Source: CAZECE01 sp964510525 | Lineage (GTDB): Bacteria > Pseudomonadota > Gammaproteobacteria > Pseudomonadales > JANQJO01 | NCBI GenBank assembly: GCA_964510525.1 | Contig: CAZECE010000070.1 | Span: forward strand, 1 to 8,212 | DNA length: 8,212 nucleotides | Direction: 5' to 3' | Shown here: piece by piece, positions 1 through 5,632 of the stretch | Layout of the letters: the number at the start of each line of letters is the position of its first letter | How positions within the stretch are numbered: the stretch's first letter is position 1 | The notes under the pieces: model-generated | Database searches by the model: none | Seen by the model: only the letters and a program-made list of their open reading frames with translations | Told to the model about the DNA's origin: nothing | Translations under genes and position numbers: made by a program

Positions 1-109
1 AGGAGTGTATTCAAGTTTCCTTCTGCATTCGGAAAGGGCCGCAGAGCGATATGGCCTTGATACCCGGGAAATCCTGGAAGAATTGGGTCGGCGCAATATG
101 GTCGGTGGT
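1..109 (+). pseudogene. 3' fragment of 4-hydroxy-2-oxovalerate aldolase (DmpG/MhpE family)
   Basis: Frame 2 from base 2 reads GVYSSFLLHSERAAERYG and continues to LEELGRRNMVGG, ending at base 109. This closely matches, from memory, the C-terminal region of the class II pyruvate aldolases of aromatic meta-cleavage pathways, which cleave 4-hydroxy-2-oxoacids to pyruvate and an aldehyde and normally pair with an acylating aldehyde dehydrogenase. In the family the run VGG is followed by QEDMI and about 15-25 more residues. Here similarity stops right after VGG and the frame continues with unrelated residues to a stop at 191-193. The upstream part lies outside the window. The next bases belong, in another frame, to the PAS domain of the following gene, so both genes look broken at one junction near 108-112. 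This is either a genomic rearrangement or an assembly chimera. The family assignment is fairly sure; the exact symbol (dmpG, bphI, mhpE) is not. Confidence 0.72.
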
Positions 110-2450
110 CTGCCAAGAGCTGGGGTATTCTCAAGACGCGCTGTTAAAAATGAACATCAAGGACATTCAACCCTCTCAGTGTCGAGAGTCTGATGAATCG
201 GGTATGGCGTTGTCGGTGATTGGCGACATGCACTTGGATTTTTCAAGCGCTGTCTTTGTTCGTCAATCCGGTACCCGCTTTAAAACCTTAGTAAAAACCA
301 GCTGCTTTCGGTTTGATGAGCAAGAATCTGGGCAGCGCACCTTGGTTCAGCGCCTGTTTAAACCCACGCAAACAGCGGAAATAGGCAGCCCGCCGGCTCG
401 CTTAAGAACACCGGAGCCACTCAAAATGGGGGCGCATTACAATGAGCTGCAGTGCGATTGGGTGCATATTGTCGCCAAAGAGTTAAAGTCGCCAGTGGAT
501 GCGTTATTAATGTCGGTCAGTCAGCTGAACGAATCCGATGGAGCGCAAGATGAAGACCAGGTCATGGCGGGCATTCAGCAATATTCCATGGATCTGATGC
601 ATCGCATTCATGATTTTATTGATTACCTAAAGTTGTCTCGCGGAGAAATGGCTCAAACGCAGGAATCCACGCACCTGCTCAACACCATTGAAGACACGCT
701 GGCTTATTTCCAAGAAATGTCGCCCGAATATTTGTCGAGAATTCATTGCTTTGTGGATCCTGATATTCCGGAATACTTAGATTTGGATGCCATTAAGTTG
801 CAAAAAATTTTAGCACGATTGATTTTGAATTCGTTGCGTCGAGCCGACAAAGGCTTAATCAAACTCTATGTGCAGCTGGAAGATCATCAGCAAATTAAAT
901 TTGTGATCATTGATAACGGTTCCTTAATCTCGGAAAAAGACCAACGCATTTTATTTGGTGTAGAGAAATATCAAGCCGTGAGTGTTTCTGAGCCCATGGC
1001 CAATAGTGCCTTTGGGTATATGATGGCGTCCCAGCTGTTACTGTCGATGAACAGTGAGTTAACCTACCATCAGCTCGGCCCGGAAATGTCTCTGTTTGCA
1101 TTTAAAATTCACGTTGCTGACATGACAACGGCTCTGCCCTCGGTGAAAGGCTTTTTAAATGAGACGCGCATCGTGCTGATTGATGATTATTTGGATTCGA
1201 ATCAATCGATGGAGAAGCAGCTCGATTCTTGGGGTGCCGATGTAAAATCCTTCGTCAGCGAAACCGATATGGTGCGCTTTTTTTCGGATTTTAATCCAGA
1301 GTTGCCAGTGGATTTGATTGTATTGCATTTTCACAATGGGTCTAAAAATCATGCGTCATTGTTGCGTTCGATTGGCCAATGGCTGCAAGTACAACGGGAA
1401 GATGCCCCCGAATGGGCGACCTCGGTATTGGTGATCGCCCCGGATGATATCCCCACCGGCTTGGCGCGCTTGCTGTCCCGATTGCCGCACACCTTTTTAA
1501 CCTTCCCGTATTCGGTATCCGGGTTAGCAAATAAAGTCGCGCGTTTGCTCAGAAGGCCAGACCCCTATGAATTTGCAACCGATTATCAGCCAATAAAAAT
1601 TAACGCTGAGAAAGCCAGTCATTATGCGGGCGCCAAAGTGTTGTTGGTGGATGACAGTCCGATCACGCAACGAGCATTAGCGGCGTTTATGAAGCAGCAA
1701 GGCTTTTTGGTGTCTTTTGCAAACAGTGGTGCGGAAGCCATTGACCGTTTGCAGCAAGAAGCGTTTGATTTGATCATGATGGACGTTGAAATGCCCGAAA
1801 TGAGCGGGGTACAGTGCACAGACATTTTGCGCTCGCAGATGAATATTACCATTCCCATTATTGGTGTCACGGGGGTGATGACCGACGATGTTTGGCATCG
1901 CTGTTTAACCCAGGGCATGAATGATTACATGACCAAACCCATTGATCGTACGATATTAGTAGCGACTCTGGGTTATTGGCTAGAGCAACATGGCTTTACT
2001 AAGAACACGGGGAGTGAGCCGGTAGGGGAGCACTCAGGTGGCTTGGATATCCAAAAGCTCTCAGCTACGTTGTTTGGTCAGGCAACGTTAGAAAAATTGA
2101 TTGGGGATACGGATGTTAACGCCGTGGAAGACATGCTGCGTTTGTTTTTTGAAGAAACGCAAATCCGCATGGAAAAAATCAACCACAGCAGCGACATCAG
2201 TAACAGTGTCTTGTCAGCACATCAGTTACAACAAGTGGCCAATGAAATTCGCGCCATTAAAAGCGCGTGCGATACCTTTGGCTTAGTGGGCATCGATTCG
2301 GCGGCGGCGTTATGTTTGGAGTTTTTAGACAAACAAAAGATCTTCCCGCCAGACAGTTTTATCGATCAGTTATCTCAGCAGTTAGCGGATACCGAAGCGG
2401 TATTTGAACAGCACTGGGCGTCTCAGTCGAGGAGGGGTAATCATGGCTGA
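51..2450 (+). CDS. Hybrid sensor histidine kinase-like protein, 5' end replaced, most catalytic residues lost
   Basis: Numbering is from the ATG at 51 (799 aa). Order: partial PAS (about 18-105, CQELGYSQDALLKMNIKDI), HisKA-like (130-200), HATPase_c-like (205-355), receiver 1 (372-500), receiver 2 (528-645), Hpt-like (670-790). No membrane segment is visible. The H-box reads AKELKSP, with Lys143 where SHELRTP has the phosphorylated His. The N-box Asn260 survives, but the G1 box is DNGSLI and the G2 glycines are mostly lost. Receiver 1 keeps Asp378/Asp379 but has His426 at the phospho-Asp and Phe485 at the Lys position. Receiver 2 is complete (Asp534/535, Asp578, Thr607, Lys629). The Hpt motif is RAIKSA, with Arg734 for the His. 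The frame stays open to the window's left edge, but residues 1-18 lie over an aldolase fragment in another frame, so ATG 51 is unlikely to be the native start; genuine sequence begins near base 108. It overlaps luxO by 8 bases. Its likely role is a signalling scaffold or phosphate sink for the LuxO-like partner, not a kinase; this is inference. Confidence 0.85.
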   Translation: MALIPGKSWKNWVGAIWSVVCQELGYSQDALLKMNIKDIQPSQCRESDESGMALSVIGDMHLDFSSAVFVRQSGTRFKTLVKTSCFRFDEQESGQRTLVQRLFKPTQTAEIGSPPARLRTPEPLKMGAHYNELQCDWVHIVAKELKSPVDALLMSVSQLNESDGAQDEDQVMAGIQQYSMDLMHRIHDFIDYLKLSRGEMAQTQESTHLLNTIEDTLAYFQEMSPEYLSRIHCFVDPDIPEYLDLDAIKLQKILARLILNSLRRADKGLIKLYVQLEDHQQIKFVIIDNGSLISEKDQRILFGVEKYQAVSVSEPMANSAFGYMMASQLLLSMNSELTYHQLGPEMSLFAFKIHVADMTTALPSVKGFLNETRIVLIDDYLDSNQSMEKQLDSWGADVKSFVSETDMVRFFSDFNPELPVDLIVLHFHNGSKNHASLLRSIGQWLQVQREDAPEWATSVLVIAPDDIPTGLARLLSRLPHTFLTFPYSVSGLANKVARLLRRPDPYEFATDYQPIKINAEKASHYAGAKVLLVDDSPITQRALAAFMKQQGFLVSFANSGAEAIDRLQQEAFDLIMMDVEMPEMSGVQCTDILRSQMNITIPIIGVTGVMTDDVWHRCLTQGMNDYMTKPIDRTILVATLGYWLEQHGFTKNTGSEPVGEHSGGLDIQKLSATLFGQATLEKLIGDTDVNAVEDMLRLFFEETQIRMEKINHSSDISNSVLSAHQLQQVANEIRAIKSACDTFGLVGIDSAAALCLEFLDKQKIFPPDSFIDQLSQQLADTEAVFEQHWASQSRRGNHG

Positions 2451-4059
2451 CGCGCTTGATACGGTTGGTGCGCTTGATAGGCTGGATACAATAGCGGTCA
2501 TTGAAGACAGCGCCTCAGTGGCACGTTGTTATCGTGAATATCTAAAACCCCTAGACGTAGCGGTTGATATCTTTGAGCGCGGAGAGGGCAGTATCGAGTG
2601 CTTGGCATCGGGCAAAGCCGCGGTCGCACTGATCGACCTGCGCATTGCGGATATGGATGGCTTAGAACTGCTTAAGGTGATTCGAGATAAGCAAGTCAAC
2701 ACGATCCCGATTGTCATTTCAATGGCGGACTCCAAAGGCTTGCTGGCGGAAGCCATGCAGTTGGGCGCAGAAGATTATTTAGAGAAGCCGTTTTCAAGGG
2801 ATCGGTTTATATTAACCATTAAAAATGCGTTAGAGAAATACCGTTTCAAACAACAAGCACAACCCAATACAGCGCCCAGTAGTCGAGACGGTTTTTGTGG
2901 GTTTGTGGGTCAATGTGAGGCCATGCAGTCGGTGTATCAAACCATTGAATCAGCGGCGTCCAGTCGGGCCAGCGTATTTATCTTGGGCGAAAGCGGGACC
3001 GGAAAAGAGGTGTGTGCCGCGGCCATTCACGAAGAAAGCCAACGCAAAGAGCAGCCATTCATTCCGATCAATTGTGCCGCCATCCCAAGAGATTTGATGG
3101 AAAGCGAGATCTTTGGTCACGCCAAAGGCGCCTTTACTGGGGCGCACTCATCAAGAGAAGGCGCTGCCCACAAAGCGCATAAAGGGACGTTGTTTTTAGA
3201 TGAAATCGGTGAGATGGACATGGATTTGCAGAGCAAGTTGCTGCGTTTTGTCCAGACAGGGACCTTCCAAAAGGTTGGCAGCAGCCATGTTGAGCATGTC
3301 GATGTGCGTTTTGTCTGTGCGACCAACCGAGATCCGCTGGAGCAAATTCAATTAGGACGGTTTCGAGAAGATTTATATTATCGGTTGAATGTGATTCCGA
3401 TTGAATTGCCGCCGCTGCGGGAGCGAGGGGAGGATATTCTAGCGATCGCGAAAGCGTTTTTAGAAAAGTTTAACCGAGAAGAAAACAAAACCTTTTTAGG
3501 CTTTGATGAGGCCACTAAGCAGCGTTTAATGACCTATGAATGGCCAGGCAATATTCGTCAGTTGCAAAATGTGATTCACAACGTGATCGTACTCAATGAA
3601 GCCGAATGGATCACCCTGGCGTTATTGCCCGCGCCGCTAAACCGACGCGCCGCCTCGCGACCCTTTCAGGCCGAACCGCCTCGAACAGCCCAAGCTCAGC
3701 CAGTTCAGTCGCAGCCAGTACAAACGCAGCCAGTACAACCACAACCAGTACAACCACAACCAGTACAATTTGAGACAGTACAGCCGCCGATAACCCAGCC
3801 TGAAACAGCTCAATATAGGCCAGCCGAGCCGTCGGTTGCGTGGTCCGCCAATAACGCTAGCGATGAAACCGTGCAATTCAAATGGCAAGACCCAGCCGAC
3901 ATTACCGAGTTATGGGAAGTGGAAATGCAGGCCATTGAACGAGCGATTGATTTGTGTCATCACAACATCAGCCGCGCCGCACAGCTGCTAGGCATCAGCC
4001 CGTCTACGATTTATCGAAAAAGGCATCAATGGGAGCAGCGCCGGGTCGCAAAGAGATGA
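2443..4059 (+). CDS. luxO: LuxO-like sigma54-dependent response regulator
   Basis: The protein has 538 aa: receiver (15-135), AAA+ sigma54-interaction domain (152-385), Gln/Pro-rich linker (400-470) and Fis-type helix-turn-helix (494-530). It should activate sigma54 promoters; in Vibrio, LuxO~P drives the Qrr small RNAs of quorum sensing. Visible motifs are Walker A GESGTGKE (182-189), GAFTGA (229-234) for sigma54 contact, Walker B TLFLDE (249-254), REDLYYR (308-314) and sensor II WPGNIRQL (367-374). Runs such as LLRFVQTGTFQKVGSS, DVRFVCATNRDP and SPSTIYRK match my memory of Vibrio LuxO almost word for word. The receiver keeps Glu21/Asp22, Asp65 and Lys115, but the conserved Thr/Ser is Met94, which is unusual. 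The start at 2443 follows AGGAGG (2430-2435) at 7-base spacing; an in-frame ATG at 2404 has no such site. The gene overlaps the sensor gene by 8 bases, implying translational coupling. The C-terminal codons overlap the convergent phosphatase gene by 56 bases. It could be a LuxO paralogue with a different regulon. Confidence 0.9.
   Translation: MADALDTVGALDRLDTIAVIEDSASVARCYREYLKPLDVAVDIFERGEGSIECLASGKAAVALIDLRIADMDGLELLKVIRDKQVNTIPIVISMADSKGLLAEAMQLGAEDYLEKPFSRDRFILTIKNALEKYRFKQQAQPNTAPSSRDGFCGFVGQCEAMQSVYQTIESAASSRASVFILGESGTGKEVCAAAIHEESQRKEQPFIPINCAAIPRDLMESEIFGHAKGAFTGAHSSREGAAHKAHKGTLFLDEIGEMDMDLQSKLLRFVQTGTFQKVGSSHVEHVDVRFVCATNRDPLEQIQLGRFREDLYYRLNVIPIELPPLRERGEDILAIAKAFLEKFNREENKTFLGFDEATKQRLMTYEWPGNIRQLQNVIHNVIVLNEAEWITLALLPAPLNRRAASRPFQAEPPRTAQAQPVQSQPVQTQPVQPQPVQPQPVQFETVQPPITQPETAQYRPAEPSVAWSANNASDETVQFKWQDPADITELWEVEMQAIERAIDLCHHNISRAAQLLGISPSTIYRKRHQWEQRRVAKR
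3697..3771 (+). repeat. Five 15-bp tandem units encoding QPVQx in the LuxO linker
   Basis: Five in-frame 15-base units (starting at 3697, 3712, 3727, 3742 and 3757) encode QPVQ followed by S, T, P, P and F. The unit is roughly CAGCCAGTACAACCA; the third and fourth differ by a single base. The tract sits in a Gln/Pro-rich linker (residues 400-470) between the AAA+ domain and the DNA-binding domain. As I recall, Vibrio LuxO has a shorter linker without such repeats. The number of units probably varies among strains by replication slippage without breaking the frame. Confidence 0.9.
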
Positions 4060-4696
4060 TCGGCCAACCCGCTTGTTCAGCATGTGTTTGTAAAGCCTCA
4101 TCCGGATCCACCGCAACGGGTTTGCCGACGGCTTGCAGCAAAGGTAAGTCGTTGCTGGAATCGGAATAAAAGGCGCAGTCGGTTAAGTCCGGGTTGTCCG
4201 TACCCAGCCACTGATGAAGCCGCGTAATCTTGCCATCTTGAAAGCTTGGCGTGCCGACGATCTTGCCCGTGATTTTTTGATCGATGATCTCGGGTTCGGT
4301 GGCGATTAAATTCGCAATGCCGAGCAGTTCGGCAATGGGTTCGGTCACAAATCGATTGGTGGCGGTAATGATTAAGAGTTCATCGTTTTGTTGTTTATGG
4401 TGTGCGATCAGTTGGCGGGTGTGTTGGCTGATCATGGGGACAACGCGGGTTTGGACAAAGTCGTCGCGCAACGCCGCCAGGGTTGCCCAGGGCTTATTGA
4501 CCAATGGCGCCAGAACAAAGGTTTGGTAGGCAACAATATCCAGGGTGCCGGCTTGATATTCGGCGTAGAAGCGGTCATTACGTTTTAGGTGTTGCTCGGC
4601 ATCCACCCAACCGGTATGAATTAAGTGTTCGCCCCACGCGTGGTCGCTGTCCCCATTCAGCAGGGTGTTGTCGAGGTCAAAAATAGTCAGTGGCAT
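4004..4696 (-). CDS. HAD-superfamily (SerB-like, HAD-IB) phosphatase
   Basis: A 230-aa cytoplasmic phosphatase of the HAD-IB type. Motif I is FDLDNT, with nucleophile Asp7 and acid/base Asp9. Motif II is Thr111 in IITATN, the motif III Lys is Lys156 in DGKITR, and motif IV is SDSSND (Asp179, Asp183) for magnesium. The region after motif I (about 12-100) is the helical C1 cap that selects the substrate. The start matches the family pattern MALAIFDLDNTLL, though only an A-rich stretch and no clear ribosome site precedes it. In Pseudomonas a homologue stands next to rppH, and from memory that protein acts as a histidinol-phosphate phosphatase; whether this one uses histidinol phosphate, phosphoserine or another monoester cannot be read from sequence. 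It diverges from rppH over a 145-base spacer. Its last 18 codons and stop lie antisense to the luxO HTH-coding end, a 56-base tail-to-tail overlap. Confidence 0.88.
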   Translation of the reverse strand: MPLTIFDLDNTLLNGDSDHAWGEHLIHTGWVDAEQHLKRNDRFYAEYQAGTLDIVAYQTFVLAPLVNKPWATLAALRDDFVQTRVVPMISQHTRQLIAHHKQQNDELLIITATNRFVTEPIAELLGIANLIATEPEIIDQKITGKIVGTPSFQDGKITRLHQWLGTDNPDLTDCAFYSDSSNDLPLLQAVGKPVAVDPDEALQTHAEQAGWPIISLRPGAAPIDAFFDKS

Positions 4697-4841
4697 AGTG
4701 GTTTTTTTTAAGATTATCCAAAATAAATCAAGGCACTGGGTGTCTGATCATACTCATCGGGCGGAGTATATGATATAAAAACCACCGTGGATATGTGCGT
4801 TTGAGAGCAGCGCGATTTTTTCGGAATTGAGGTGGTTCAGA
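4697..4841. promoter_or_regulatory. Divergent intergenic region between the HAD phosphatase gene and rppH
   Basis: This 145-base AT-rich spacer must hold promoters for both genes. On the plus strand TATGATATAAAA (4769-4780) offers overlapping -10 boxes for rppH, but I see no good TTGACA at 16-18 bases upstream. On the minus strand GATAAT, about 25 bases before the phosphatase ATG, is a possible -10, again with a poor -35. A run of eight T (plus strand, 4702-4709) lies just before the phosphatase start. No operator-like dyad was seen. Confidence 0.35.
4829..4835 (+). promoter_or_regulatory. Ribosome binding site that sets the rppH TTG start
   Basis: GAGGTGG ends 6 bases before TTG 4842. The site overlaps the in-frame TTG at 4827, which would itself lack an upstream site and would add five residues not found at the start of known RppH proteins. 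This favours 4842 as the start. Confidence 0.65.
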
Positions 4842-5336
4842 TTGATTGATGCAGAGGGTTATCGGCCAAATGTTGGCATGATTGTATTAAATGACAACAT
4901 TGAAGTGTTATGGGCGAAACGGTTAGGGCAAAACGGGCGTCAGTTTCCGCAAGGGGGGATTCAAGAAAACGAAACCCCGGAAGAGGCGTTGTATCGAGAG
5001 TTAGAAGAAGAATTGGGTTTGGTGGCCTCGGATGTTAATGTGGTTGGCGCCACATCGGGTTGGTTAAAGTACCGCTTACCCGAGCAATACCTTCGCAATG
5101 ATAAAGATTCGGGTTTTGTCGGCCAAAAGCAAAAATGGTTTTTACTGCGCTTAGCCGAAGATGAAAGCCGCATCGATTTAGCGAAATCCGGCATGCCGGA
5201 ATTTGATGATTATTCTTGGGTGCCGTATTGGTACCCTGTAGACAACATCATTGAGTTCAAGCGCGCAGTGTATCGCAGCGCCCTAGAAGAGCTTGCCCCC
5301 ACCGCCGAACAGCATTTCGGCCGCCCAATTCCCTAG
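4842..5336 (+). CDS. rppH: RNA pyrophosphohydrolase RppH (Nudix hydrolase)
   Basis: RppH removes pyrophosphate from the 5' end of mRNA, opening the way to RNase E decay, and acts in the cytoplasm. The 164-aa product starts MIDAEGYRPNVG, as in Escherichia coli (MIDDDGYRPNVG) and Pseudomonas. The Nudix box fits G-x5-E-x7-REU-x-EE-x-G-U exactly at residues 38-60 (from GGIQENE to REL, EEE, LGL). Other family hallmarks are QFPQGG (34-39), WLKYRLP (74-80), GQKQKWFLL (94-102), PEFD (119-122) and YWYPV (129-133). Length is normal (159-176 aa in relatives). The start is TTG, set by GAGGTGG; a longer reading from TTG 4827 is possible but unlikely. Many gammaproteobacteria have ptsP immediately downstream; here a repeat-rich spacer and hipBA follow instead. 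Identification is firm. Confidence 0.95.
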   Translation: MIDAEGYRPNVGMIVLNDNIEVLWAKRLGQNGRQFPQGGIQENETPEEALYRELEEELGLVASDVNVVGATSGWLKYRLPEQYLRNDKDSGFVGQKQKWFLLRLAEDESRIDLAKSGMPEFDDYSWVPYWYPVDNIIEFKRAVYRSALEELAPTAEQHFGRPIP

Positions 5337-5379
5337 GTCTGCCGTAGCGGCAACTCAAATTACAACGTAGAAAGTACAT

Positions 5380-5419
5380 GTAGCCGCGATGAGCGCAGCG
5401 AATCGAGGGGGGCAGGCTA
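5380..5419 (+). repeat. 40-base extragenic repeat, copy A
   Basis: The repeat begins GTAGCCGCGATGAGCGCAGC, passes through GAATCGA and a run of six G (5407-5412), and ends CAGGCTA. It recurs as copy B at 5590-5632, identical except for nine G in the run. Its ends form an inverted repeat (TAGCC/GGCTA) and the middle has CGAT...ATCG, so it can fold like a REP- or MITE-type element. It lies 43 bases after the rppH stop. Confidence 0.85.
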
Positions 5420-5432
5420 CGAGGTGCTTACC

Positions 5433-5462
5433 TCTGGATTCCAGATCAAGTCTGGAATGACG
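5433..5462 (-). repeat. 30-base hairpin repeat, inverted copy 1
   Basis: On the minus strand this reads CGTC, an 8-base stem arm ATTCCAGA, loop CTTGA, the perfect complementary arm TCTGGAAT, then CCAGA. The element at 5515-5544 has the same flanks and loop on the plus strand but a different stem, whose pairing is preserved by paired changes. Similar hairpins are, from memory, common extragenic repeats in proteobacteria. There is no T-tract, so it is not a typical terminator, though it could protect the rppH transcript's 3' end. Confidence 0.8.
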
Positions 5463-5514
5463 CCCCCTGTGTCTGGAACGATGTTGGCTGGATTACTGCA
5501 ACAATTAAGTAGCA

Positions 5515-5544
5515 CGTCGCCCCAAACTTGATTTGGGGCCCAGA
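5515..5544 (+). repeat. 30-base hairpin repeat, copy 2
   Basis: It reads CGTC, arm GCCCCAAA (5519-5526), loop CTTGA (5527-5531), arm TTTGGGGC (5532-5539), then CCAGA (5540-5544). Flanks and loop are identical to those of the inverted copy at 5433-5462. The two copies face each other 52 bases apart, between the two 40-base direct repeats. The remaining spacer (5463-5514, 5545-5589) has no gene that I can see, only a small GTTAC/GTAAC dyad at 5559-5571. Confidence 0.8.
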
Positions 5545-5589
5545 GAACAAAAGCACATGTTACGGCGTAACGATAATGCAAATAATAAC

Positions 5590-5632
5590 GTAGCCGCGAT
5601 GAGCGCAGCGAATCGAGGGGGGGGGCAGGCTA
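5590..5632 (+). repeat. 40-base extragenic repeat, copy B
   Basis: Same sequence as copy A apart from a longer G run (nine G, 5617-5625). Its last three bases, CTA at 5630-5632, are the TAG stop codon of hipA on the other strand. So the repeat either supplied the end of hipA or marks the boundary where hipBA was inserted. Confidence 0.85.

Noticed and set aside
5..193. A complete small gene in frame 2
   Set aside because: Only the part to 109 resembles a known protein (an aldolase end); the remaining codons are out-of-frame sensor-gene sequence.
3637..3888. A minus-strand ORF with repeated LYWLW units
   Set aside because: It is the antisense reading of the QPVQx tandem repeats in luxO.
4685..4710. 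Sigma54 promoter (TGGCAT ... T-rich) between the phosphatase gene and rppH
   Set aside because: The GC element expected at -12 is missing.
5340..5352. Rho-independent terminator for rppH (TGCCG-TAG-CGGCA)
   Set aside because: A five-base stem only, with no T tract after it.
5380..5632. A CRISPR array
   Set aside because: Only two full repeats with a 170-base gap that itself contains hairpin repeats; no regular spacers and no cas genes.
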